A stretch of 8,144 nucleotides of DNA from Agathobacter sp. (GCA_017936725.1 JAGBEZ010000013.1:1-8144); one strand, 5' to 3'; positions 1 through 4,961 are shown, counted from the stretch's first letter. Made by a program: numbers and translations. Notes: generated by a model not told the origin, from the sequence alone.

Positions 1-737
1 CAGCAAAACAGGTGCCAGCAGAAGCAAAACGCGGCGATAAGATCAAAGTCTTCTTATATAAAGACTCAAAAGATCGAATGATTGCGACGACGAATGAGCC
101 GAAGCTTACACTAGGCCAGTTTGGTGTACTTACAGTAAAAGAAATTGGAAAAATAGGAGCCTTTTTGGATTGGGGATTGGAAAAGGATTTGTTCCTTCCA
201 TTTAAAGAGATGACGCAGAAGGTGCAGCCAGAAGATGAAGTGCTTGTAACCGTTTATACGGACAAGAGTAACCGCCTTTGTGCCAGCATGAAGGGAATCT
301 ATAATCTTTTATCCACAGATTCGCCATATAAGAAAGATGATATGGTAACTGGTCGTGTGTATGAATTTAGTGATAACTTTGGAACCTTCGTTGCGGTAGA
401 TGACAAATACTCCGCACGCATTCCAGGTCATGAAGACCATAGTTATCTTCGCATTGGCGATATCATTGATGCAAAGGTAGTAGCGGTTAAGCCAGATGGC
501 AAACTGGATTTAACCTTACGTGAGAAAGCATACATTCAAATGGATGCAGATGCAGAAAAAATACTAGAATTGATTGAGTCCTATGCAGGAGTACTTCCAT
601 TCTCAGAAAAAGCAAGTCCAGAGGTTATCAAGCGTGAAACCGGACTTAGCAAGAATGCATTTAAGAGAGCAGTGGGACATTTGTACAAACAGCGTGTCAT
701 CGATATTACAGATGGAAAGATTCGACTAGTAAAATAA
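1..737 (+). CDS. cvfB: CvfB-like S1-domain RNA-binding protein, 5'-truncated by window edge
   Basis: The protein belongs to the CvfB/YitL family, cytoplasmic RNA-binding proteins with S1 (OB-fold) domains and a C-terminal winged helix; in Staphylococcus aureus CvfB influences virulence gene expression. The reading frame is open from base 3 (first residues AKQVPAEAKRGDK). The GTG at 12 is internal: the family has a further S1-like N-terminal part, about 40 residues, that would lie before the window. Numbered from the GTG, there is an S1-like domain at about 37-95 (VKEIGKIGAFLDWGLEKDLF), another at about 108-170 (GRVYEFSDNFGTFVAVDDKY, then KLDLTLREK), and a winged-helix-like tail at about 180-241 (SPEVIKRETGLSKNAFKRAV). 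The last residues are intact. The next gene, ridA, starts 20 bases after the stop with its own ribosome site and no terminator between, so the two are probably cotranscribed. Family assignment is by recognition of the domain pattern. Confidence 0.85.
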   Translation, partial: AKQVPAEAKRGDKIKVFLYKDSKDRMIATTNEPKLTLGQFGVLTVKEIGKIGAFLDWGLEKDLFLPFKEMTQKVQPEDEVLVTVYTDKSNRLCASMKGIYNLLSTDSPYKKDDMVTGRVYEFSDNFGTFVAVDDKYSARIPGHEDHSYLRIGDIIDAKVVAVKPDGKLDLTLREKAYIQMDADAEKILELIESYAGVLPFSEKASPEVIKRETGLSKNAFKRAVGHLYKQRVIDITDGKIRLVK

Positions 738-757
738 ATTTAAAGGAGATAGATAAT

Positions 758-1132
758 ATGAAAAACATTATTAGCACAGACAAAGCACCAGCAGCAATTG
801 GACCTTATTCACAGGCAATTGAGGTAAACGGCATGGTATATACTTCTGGTGTGATTCCAGTAAATCCAGCAACAGGTGAAATTCCAGAAGGAACAGTAGC
901 GCAGGCAAATCAGGCACTTACAAACCTTAAGAATCTTTTAGAGGCAGCTGGTACCAGTTTAGACAACGTAATCAAAACAACAGTATTTATTAAAGAAATG
1001 AACGAGTTTGGAACGATCAACGAAGTTTACAAGGAATATTTCACATCGGAATTTCCAGCAAGAAGCTGCGTAGAAGTGGCAAGACTTCCAAAAGACGTGT
1101 TGCTCGAAATTGAAGCAATTGCAGTAAAATAG
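758..1132 (+). CDS. ridA: RidA family reactive enamine/imine deaminase
   Basis: RidA (YjgF/YER057c/UK114 family) hydrolyses reactive 2-aminoacrylate and related enamine/imine intermediates released by PLP enzymes such as threonine dehydratase, and acts as a cytoplasmic homotrimer. At 124 aa it has the usual full length. Visible family features are the N-terminal TDKAPAAIGPYSQA, S30 in VYTSGVIP, the TVFIKEMNEF segment, and the active-site region with R102, C104 and E117 (ARSCVEVARLP...LLEIEAIA). R102 corresponds to the carboxylate-binding arginine known from E. coli RidA (Arg105). The start is fixed by AAAGGAG at 742-748, nine bases before the ATG. It lies 20 bases after the cvfB-like gene and ends at a terminator, so it is the last gene of that unit. 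Nothing in the sequence suggests loss of activity. Confidence 0.95.
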   Translation: MKNIISTDKAPAAIGPYSQAIEVNGMVYTSGVIPVNPATGEIPEGTVAQANQALTNLKNLLEAAGTSLDNVIKTTVFIKEMNEFGTINEVYKEYFTSEFPARSCVEVARLPKDVLLEIEAIAVK

Positions 1133-1143
1133 GATTTTTTACA

Positions 1144-1156
1144 AAATAATACGAAA
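1144..1156 (+). repeat. Pre-terminator motif, copy 1 (AAATAATACGAAA)
   Basis: This 13-mer lies nine bases before the ridA terminator stem. It differs by one base from AAATACTACGAAA, which precedes the ftsX terminator (7742-7754) and sits in the left arm of the first inverted-repeat element (2497-2509). The function is unknown. Confidence 0.5.
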
Positions 1157-1165
1157 TAGTTACAG

Positions 1166-1203
1166 CGGAGCGGTTGAAAAACGGCTCCGTTTTGTACTTT
1201 TTA
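1166..1203 (+). terminator. Rho-independent terminator after ridA
   Basis: CGGAGC (1166-1171) pairs with GCTCCG (1184-1189). After a G/G mismatch, GTT (1173-1175) pairs with AAC (1180-1182), leaving a GAAA tetraloop at 1176-1179. A T-rich tail follows (TTTTGTACTTTTT, 1190-1202). It ends the cvfB-ridA unit and insulates the strong promoter at 1223. Confidence 0.85.
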
Positions 1204-1222
1204 GAATACAAGGATTTAATAC

Positions 1223-1251
1223 TTGACACTTGTAGATAGTGTTGCTATAAT
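1223..1251 (+). promoter_or_regulatory. Consensus sigma-A promoter for the NlpC/P60 gene, extended -10
   Basis: The -35 box TTGACA (1223-1228) and -10 box TATAAT (1246-1251) are both perfect and separated by 17 bases. A TG at 1243-1244 sits one base before the -10 and makes it an extended -10. Transcription should begin near 1258, giving a 5' leader of about 59 bases. This is the strongest promoter seen in the window, so a regulator would be expected to restrain it. Confidence 0.93.
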
Positions 1252-1265
1252 AGCACCGTAACATT

Positions 1266-1282
1266 TGTAACAAATTCGTAAC
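1266..1282 (+). promoter_or_regulatory. WalR-like direct repeat in the leader of the NlpC/P60 gene
   Basis: TGTAAC (1266-1271), five bases, then CGTAAC (1277-1282) matches 11 of 12 defined positions of the WalR (YycF) site TGTWAH-N5-TGTWAH known from Bacillus and Staphylococcus. Further GTAAC and TTAAC half-sites lie at 1258-1262 and 1287-1291. In Bacillus subtilis WalR controls wall hydrolase genes, several of the NlpC/P60 type. Here the repeat lies at or just after the predicted transcription start, a position more usual for repression. Binding is inferred and the regulator gene is not in the window. Confidence 0.5.
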
Positions 1283-1306
1283 AAAATTAACAATTCATTT
1301 GAATTT

Positions 1307-1312
1307 GGAGGA
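1307..1312 (+). promoter_or_regulatory. Ribosome binding site that fixes the NlpC/P60 start at 1317
   Basis: GGAGGA lies four bases before the ATG at 1317. An in-frame TTG at 1299 lies upstream of this site and has no ribosome site of its own, so the longer reading is unlikely. Confidence 0.85.
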
Positions 1313-1316
1313 TATA

Positions 1317-2465
1317 ATGAAAAACAAGGGAGTAAGACTTACAGCAGGACTTTTAGTTGCAGCACTTTTAGTTACAACAGTTCCAGCAGAAACATTTACT
1401 GCAAAAGCTGCTGAAAGTACAGACTACATCACAGTAACTCCATATAGCTTTTCGGCTGGCGCACATTCTGCAATTACAGACACAGTAGTAATCGAAGATT
1501 CCACAGAAGATGAACTCTACGCAGACGTGGAAGAAAACGAAGCACCAGTTGTAGCAGAACCTGTAAATCCATATGCAAACATTGCAATCGCAAATGTAAA
1601 TGAATATTTAAATATTAGAGCTGAAGCTAACGCAGAGGCAGAAGTACTTGGTAAGTTATATGTAAAAGGTGCAGCAACCGTACTGGAAACCTTAGATGGA
1701 TGGTACAAGGTAACATCTGGTTCCGTAACAGGTTATGTATCTGCAGATTATGTTATCGTTGGTGATGAAGCTACATGTAAAGCAGCATCACAGAGAATCG
1801 CTACAGTAAACACAGATACACTTAGACTTCGTAAGGAAGCAACTACAGAGTCTGGCATCAATGCATTACTTTCCATTGGTAATAAAGTGACAGTTTTGGA
1901 TGAATCAATACCAGGATGGTATAAGGTTCAGTATAAATCATCTACAGGATATGTATCTGCAGAGTTTGTATCTGTAGAAACTGTATATAGTTATGCGGAA
2001 TCCAAAGCAGAGGAAGCTGCACGTAAAGAAGCAGAAGCAGCAGAACGCAGAAGACAGGAAGCTGCCAAGAAGAATAATAACAAAACATCTTCAAATAAAA
2101 AATACAATGCACCTGCAGGCGTTAGCGGACAGTCTGTAGTAGACTATGCAGTACAGTTCGTTGGAAACCCATATGTATGGGGCGGTACAAGTTTAACAAA
2201 GGGTGCGGACTGCTCAGGCTTTGTTATGAAAATCTACGAAGCTTATGGTGTAAGCCTTCCACACAGCTCTTACAAAATGAGAAGTGTTGGATATTCTGTA
2301 AGCGCATCCGATGTACAGCCTGGAGATATCATCTGCTATAGTGGACATGTGGCTATCTATATCGGAGATGGAAAAATTGTACATGCTTCAAATAAAAAAG
2401 ATGGTATCAAGATTACCAATAACTGGAGATACAAAAAAGTGCTCGCAATTCGCCGCATCTTTTAA
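1317..2465 (+). CDS. Secreted SH3b-SH3b-NlpC/P60 peptidoglycan endopeptidase
   Basis: This is a predicted secreted cysteine endopeptidase that cuts peptide stems of peptidoglycan. The 382-aa product starts with a Sec signal peptide: MKNKGVR, a hydrophobic stretch to about residue 22, and an AKA-like cleavage site near residue 30. An acidic segment follows. Two bacterial SH3 domains lie at about 93-152 (EYLNIRAEANAEAEVLGKL, WYKV, GYVSADYV) and about 163-225 (LRLRKEATTESG, WYKVQ, GYVSAEFV); these commonly bind cell wall. A charged Ala/Glu/Lys/Arg-rich linker runs from about 228 to 262. The NlpC/P60 domain fills about 270-382 with catalytic C299 (ADCSGF), H344 (SGHVAIYIG) and H356 (IVHAS), so the triad looks complete. 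No LPXTG or other C-terminal anchor is present. It is a single-gene unit with its own strong promoter and a WalR-like repeat. The physiological target bond cannot be told from sequence. Confidence 0.95.
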   Translation: MKNKGVRLTAGLLVAALLVTTVPAETFTAKAAESTDYITVTPYSFSAGAHSAITDTVVIEDSTEDELYADVEENEAPVVAEPVNPYANIAIANVNEYLNIRAEANAEAEVLGKLYVKGAATVLETLDGWYKVTSGSVTGYVSADYVIVGDEATCKAASQRIATVNTDTLRLRKEATTESGINALLSIGNKVTVLDESIPGWYKVQYKSSTGYVSAEFVSVETVYSYAESKAEEAARKEAEAAERRRQEAAKKNNNKTSSNKKYNAPAGVSGQSVVDYAVQFVGNPYVWGGTSLTKGADCSGFVMKIYEAYGVSLPHSSYKMRSVGYSVSASDVQPGDIICYSGHVAIYIGDGKIVHASNKKDGIKITNNWRYKKVLAIRRIF

Positions 2466-2496
2466 GAACGAATTAGAACAGTAAATTAGTTTATCT

Positions 2497-2510
2497 AAAT
2501 ACTACGAAAA
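2497..2510 (+). repeat. Pre-terminator motif, copy 2 (AAATACTACGAAAA)
   Basis: This 14-mer is identical to 7742-7755, where it runs directly into the ftsX terminator. Here it runs into the inner arm of element E1, which suggests that this arm was, or is, the terminator stem of the NlpC/P60 gene. Confidence 0.6.
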
Positions 2511-2533
2511 ACAGAATGGCATACTATATCATA

Positions 2534-2638
2534 CGAAACACGACTTTCGCTCTAGGTGAGCACGTCGCGTTACTAAATTCGCATCCCGCAAAAGTGGCGG
2601 TCTGCTTATTAAGTAACGACGGCACCCCAAAGGTTTCG
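2534..2638 (+). ncRNA. Conserved 105-nt folded core of element E1
   Basis: Core positions are numbered 1-105 from CGAAAC. P1 closes 1-6 with 100-105 (CGAAAC/GTTTCG). P2 pairs 9-11 with 31-33 and 16-19 with 25-28 (GCTC/GAGC) around a five-base loop. P3 pairs 35-41 with 79-85 (CGTTACT/AGTAACG) and carries an upper stem 48-50/70-72 and an apical stem 53-56/64-67 (CCGC/GCGG). A conserved single-stranded stretch, 86-99 (ACGGCACCCCAAAG), closes the three-way junction. The reverse-complemented second copy has the same length and the same stems with compensating base changes. The fold is inferred from two sequences only and matches no RNA family I know. Confidence 0.65.
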
Positions 2639-2748
2639 TATTATATAGTATGCCATTCTGCTTTTCTTGCTTTTCAAAAGAAATCTAATTTGCTGTTCTA
2701 ATTCGTTATTACAGTAGAGGGGGTATATAATGTCTTGTAGCAAATTTC

Positions 2749-2964
2749 ACGCAGAAAAGATTAGTCAAAGCGTAAGAAAAAGGAAATTGCCTCTCATATG
2801 GTGCGAAACCTTTAGGGAGCCGTCGTTGCTTAGCGAATAGGCGCCTGTATTTGGCGACTATGAGGTTAGCAACGTGACGAGCTCACTTAGAGCGAAAGTC
2901 GTGTTTCGCAGCATATGAGAGGCAATTTTCTTTTTCGTAAAACTTTCTAAGATTCTTTTTGCGT
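2749..2964 (-). repeat. Structured inverted-repeat element, copy 2 (E2), inverted relative to E1
   Basis: The inner arms, 2782-2809 and 2903-2930, are complementary at 26 of 28 positions. The outer arms, about 2749-2764 and 2947-2964, pair imperfectly (ACGCA...TTAG against CTAAG...TGCGT). The shared core lies on the minus strand at 2804-2908. Read on the minus strand, the element is preceded by TTTTACGAAAAA, similar to the TACTACGAAAA that precedes E1. The arm sequence (GCCTCTCATATG) has nothing in common with the E1 arm (GGCATACTATAT), although both occupy the same place in the structure. E2 lies 41 bases beyond the end of E1. Confidence 0.83.
2804..2908 (-). ncRNA. Conserved 105-nt folded core of element E2
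   Basis: The reverse complement aligns to the E1 core without gaps: 39/43 identical at the 5' end, 26/30 at the 3' end, and only 13/32 in the middle. Despite the divergent middle, the same positions still pair. The apical stem is CGCC/GGCG in place of CCGC/GCGG, the upper stem ATA/TAT in place of GCA/TGC, and P3 CGTTGCT/AGCAACG in place of CGTTACT/AGTAACG. That makes about five base pairs with both partners changed. I see no convincing promoter for minus-strand transcription next to it. Confidence 0.63.
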
Positions 2965-3043
2965 TACAATTTGTACAAGTTGCACAAAGATACGCATGTA
3001 CCAAAAAAAGACTTGCAAAATGAGAACGGTTGTGGTTTAGAAG

Positions 3044-3114
3044 TTATCCACATTTGGAGTGCTGAAAAACCACAAAAAATCGAGTTATACACGAACTTAT
3101 TCACGTTATCCACA
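3044..3114 (+). promoter_or_regulatory. Cluster of four DnaA boxes
   Basis: Two exact DnaA boxes, TTATCCACA, lie at 3044-3052 and 3106-3114. Two near-matches, TTATACACG (3085-3093) and TTATTCACG (3097-3105), lie between them; all are on the + strand. The last two boxes abut. A weaker reverse-strand match lies at 3031-3039 (TGTGGTTTA). An A/T-rich stretch follows to about 3260. Known DnaA-box clusters serve as replication origins, as DnaA-titrating sites, or as promoter control sites. No dnaA, dnaN, rpmH or gene-orientation switch is nearby, so titration or regulation is more likely than a bidirectional origin. Confidence 0.7.
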
Positions 3115-3281
3115 AAAAGTATTTGGTTTTTTTAAGGAAAAAACAGAGAAAAAAAGAACAACTGTTTTGTGAAGTTGTAATAAAAATTGCATAAAATGGA
3201 AAAAAATTGAAATAGGCATTGACAATCAAAAAGTAAAAAAACAAGTGCAAAATGTCGTAAATTGTCGAACAATTAAAACGC
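3115..3281. other. A-rich non-coding stretch between the DnaA boxes and the promoter
   Basis: There is no open frame with a ribosome site. It contains many A-runs on the + strand, a weak dyad AAAACAG (3140-3146)/CTGTTTT (3162-3168), and a perfect 13-base palindrome, ATTGT-CGA-ACAAT (3261-3273), nine bases before the -35 box at 3282. The palindrome could be an operator. The TTGACA at 3219-3224 has no acceptable -10 at normal spacing. Confidence 0.4.
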
Positions 3282-3310
3282 TTGCCAAATTTTACTCGTT
3301 TTGTTATACT
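3282..3310 (+). promoter_or_regulatory. Sigma-A promoter for the TagA-like gene, very close to its ATG
   Basis: TTGCCA (3282-3287), a 17-base spacer and TATACT (3305-3310), with TG at 3302-3303 forming an extended -10. The predicted transcription start is about 3317, only two bases before the ATG at 3319. The Shine-Dalgarno-like GAGGTG (3311-3316) would then not be transcribed, and it is in any case only two bases from the ATG. The message may therefore be leaderless. Confidence 0.7.
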
Positions 3311-3318
3311 GAGGTGTC

Positions 3319-3999
3319 ATGATTAAGGAATTTACAATAGCAGGAATAAAACTGAATAGTTATACCGCATTGGAAAATTTGACACGTATTGGGGAAAAAC
3401 TTGATAAACATATTTTTACGACTGTGGAAGAAATCTATATGCGAACAGTCTTGTTGGCAAAGGAAGATGAAACGGTAAAAGAGGTCGTAGAAGCGCTGGA
3501 TGTTACGGTAATTGCAGAAAATGGTGTTTGGGATGCAGTGGGGGCAAACACAAGCTTGCGCAGAAGAGAAATTGAAAGACGTGAATTCTTTTTTCAATTG
3601 ATGCGCATATTAGAACGTAACAAATATTCCATTTTTGTTTTAGGAGAAGATAATCAGGAAATTACACAAACGTGTGAATATATTGCAGAGGAGTTTCCAA
3701 GACTAAATGTGGCAGGTATGGTCGCACTTGCGGAATGTAGCGGAGCAGAGGAGGATATTATCAATGATATCAATACGATAGCTCCAGATGTCATTCTTAG
3801 TGTGTTGCCTTCGCCAGTGCAAGAGCATTTTCTGGCACATCACAAGGGAATGTTATCCACCAGACTTTGGTACGGAATCGGTAGTGGAAAAATAGCAGGA
3901 CAAAAGCATAGTCTTAAAATTATGTTTTTAAAGAAACTAAGAAAATACCGTCTGATGAATTATGTCAAGGATGAAGCCAGGGAAGACAAAGATTCTTAA
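3319..3999 (+). CDS. Divergent WecB/TagA/CpsF (WecG/TagA)-like protein
   Basis: The 226-aa protein follows the layout of the TagA/WecG glycosyltransferase family, whose members transfer N-acetylmannosamine-type sugars to lipid-linked carriers. Visible similarities are the N-terminal FTIAGIKLN, the Rossmann-like YSIFVLGEDNQEITQTCEYI, APDVILSVLPSPVQEHFLAHH (P156, D157, Q168, E169), and YGIGSGKIAGQ (185-195). Expected key residues are altered. The Thr-x-Asn near the N-terminus is TTVEE (34-38), and the catalytic Asp of the usual PDG motif is replaced in IAENGV (65-70). The protein may have lost or changed catalysis. The C-terminus is basic (KKLRKYRLMNYVKD), in line with peripheral membrane contact. 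The start is the only ATG that keeps the first strand; the usual ribosome-site spacing is absent. YitT follows 18 bases later, probably in the same mRNA. Confidence 0.7.
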   Translation: MIKEFTIAGIKLNSYTALENLTRIGEKLDKHIFTTVEEIYMRTVLLAKEDETVKEVVEALDVTVIAENGVWDAVGANTSLRRREIERREFFFQLMRILERNKYSIFVLGEDNQEITQTCEYIAEEFPRLNVAGMVALAECSGAEEDIINDINTIAPDVILSVLPSPVQEHFLAHHKGMLSTRLWYGIGSGKIAGQKHSLKIMFLKKLRKYRLMNYVKDEAREDKDS

Positions 4000-4017
4000 G
4001 AAAGAGAATGGAGAGAT

Positions 4018-4887
4018 ATGAGAAAACACGGTAAATTTTATGATTATATTTTAATCATAATTGGAACGGGAATTTTAGCATTTGGTATTGCATGCTTTTA
4101 TGATCAGGTTGGATTGGTAACTGGCGGATTCAGTGGTTTGGCAATTGTTATCAAACACGTTACCAGTGTATTTATAGAGGGTGGTATTCCGCTTTGGCTG
4201 ACGAATATTGCACTCAACGTACCAGTATTTATTTTGTCTTATTTTTTAAAGGGTAAAAAATTCATAGGAAAAACCTTGTTTGGTACCATCATGCTTTCCG
4301 TATGGCTGTATATTCTTCCTTCTATCAATATGGCAGAGGGAGACTTGATGATTGCAGCAATTTTTGGTGGTGTGTGTGCTGGTGCTGGAATTGGATTTGT
4401 AATTCGCGTTGGTGCAACGACTGGTGGAACAGATATGGTATCTGCATTGGTGCAGTTAAAATTCCGCCATTATTCAATTGTGCAAATCTTGCAGGTGATT
4501 GATGGTATGGTTGTGTTGTTGGGTCTTTTCATTTTCGGTATGCGCCCAACCCTGTATGCGATTATTGGTATTATCGTTCAGACGAAGGTATCTGATTTGG
4601 TTGTAGAAGGTATTAATTATTCCAAAGCAGCATATATCATTACGAACGAGCACGAAGAGATTTCAAAACGTATTATGTTAGACTTAGAGCGAGGCGTAAC
4701 CGGTCTTCAGGCAAAAGGTATGTACACGAAGGCAGATAAATGTGTTTTGTACTGCATCGTTACGCAGAAAGAAATTGTTGCTTTAAAAGATCTTGTAAAC
4801 GAAGTGGACCCAAATGCATTTGTAATTGTGTCAGATGTGAAGGAAGTATTAGGGGAAGGTTTTCAGGAGTATAAAAAGGAATTTTAG
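4018..4887 (+). CDS. YitT family membrane protein (DUF161 + DUF2179)
   Basis: The 289-aa product matches the YitT family of integral membrane proteins, whose molecular function is not established. The N-terminal half holds about five hydrophobic segments (near 10-30, 52-77, 83-100, 108-130 and 155-185). It includes the family-typical VTGGFSGLAIVI and RVGATTGGTDMVS stretches. The C-terminal soluble domain (about 200-289) is DUF2179-like, beginning near INYSKAAYIIT and containing ERGVTGLQAKGMYTKADK and CIVTQKEI. Length is normal for the family. The start is supported by GGAG at 4010-4013. It is the last gene of the unit begun by the TagA-like gene and is followed by a hairpin terminator at 4913. 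Pairing with a TagA-like protein hints at an envelope role, but this is only context. Confidence 0.92.
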   Translation: MRKHGKFYDYILIIIGTGILAFGIACFYDQVGLVTGGFSGLAIVIKHVTSVFIEGGIPLWLTNIALNVPVFILSYFLKGKKFIGKTLFGTIMLSVWLYILPSINMAEGDLMIAAIFGGVCAGAGIGFVIRVGATTGGTDMVSALVQLKFRHYSIVQILQVIDGMVVLLGLFIFGMRPTLYAIIGIIVQTKVSDLVVEGINYSKAAYIITNEHEEISKRIMLDLERGVTGLQAKGMYTKADKCVLYCIVTQKEIVALKDLVNEVDPNAFVIVSDVKEVLGEGFQEYKKEF

Positions 4888-4912
4888 TTAAAAATTACTA
4901 GATTTTAAGCGA

Positions 4913-4961
4913 AGAAAGAGAGAAAATGCATAAAAAATGCATGTTTGCTCTTTCTATTTTT
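4913..4961 (+). terminator. Terminator after the YitT gene
   Basis: AGAAAGAG (4913-4920) pairs with CTCTTTCT (4948-4955). Above it, ATGCAT (4926-4931) pairs with ATGCAT (4937-4942) around a five-A loop, with AAA/TTT pairs between the two helices. ATTTTT follows. This is a long, low-GC hairpin with a short T tract, so it may be leaky. Confidence 0.7.

Larger units (their letters stand above)
2467..2707 (+). repeat. Structured inverted-repeat element, copy 1 (E1)
   Basis: This long imperfect palindrome begins one base after the NlpC/P60 stop codon. Its inner arms, 2512-2539 and 2633-2660, are complementary at 27 of 28 positions. Its outer arms, 2467-2489 and 2685-2707, are complementary at 22 of 23, the exception being a G-U pair in RNA. 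Between inner and outer arms are loosely pairing A-rich (left) and T-rich (right) tracts, as in a terminator. The 105-nt core (2534-2638) recurs in inverted orientation at 2804-2908. The arms have no similarity to those of the second copy. The element is non-coding: the open frame through 2516-2701 is a by-product of the palindrome. It could act as the 3' end or terminator of the hydrolase mRNA, as a non-autonomous mobile element, or as an independent RNA. Confidence 0.85.

Noticed and set aside
1041..1229. Minus-strand frame across the ridA end and terminator
   Set aside because: It runs through the ridA active-site region and the terminator hairpin and has no coding signals.
2516..2701. 61-codon open frame inside element E1
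   Set aside because: It consists almost wholly of the palindrome arms and core, has no ribosome site, and its E2 counterpart does not keep the frame. The structure explains the sequence better than coding does.
2467..2964. Retron, group II intron or CRISPR interpretation of the inverted-repeat elements
   Set aside because: No reverse transcriptase, maturase or cas gene is present, there is no domain V-like motif, and there are only two copies in opposite orientation with no spacer-repeat array.
2467..2964. Two ends of a single insertion sequence (E1 and E2 as terminal inverted repeats)
   Set aside because: The copies are inverted relative to each other, but the 41 bases between them hold no transposase, and each copy is complete with its own arms.
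3219..3224. TTGACA as the -35 box of the TagA-like gene
   Set aside because: No -10-like sequence lies 16-18 bases downstream; the TTGCCA/TATACT pair at 3282-3310 is much better.
3044..3260. Main chromosomal origin oriC
   Set aside because: DnaA boxes and A-rich DNA fit, but dnaA/dnaN/rpmH are absent, genes do not diverge, and I could not make out a DnaA-trio array. It is kept as a DnaA-box cluster only.
3304..3597. 97-codon minus-strand frame opposite the TagA-like gene
   Set aside because: It is Cys/Phe/His-rich with no domain sense, no ribosome site, and lies fully opposite a gene with recognisable motifs.
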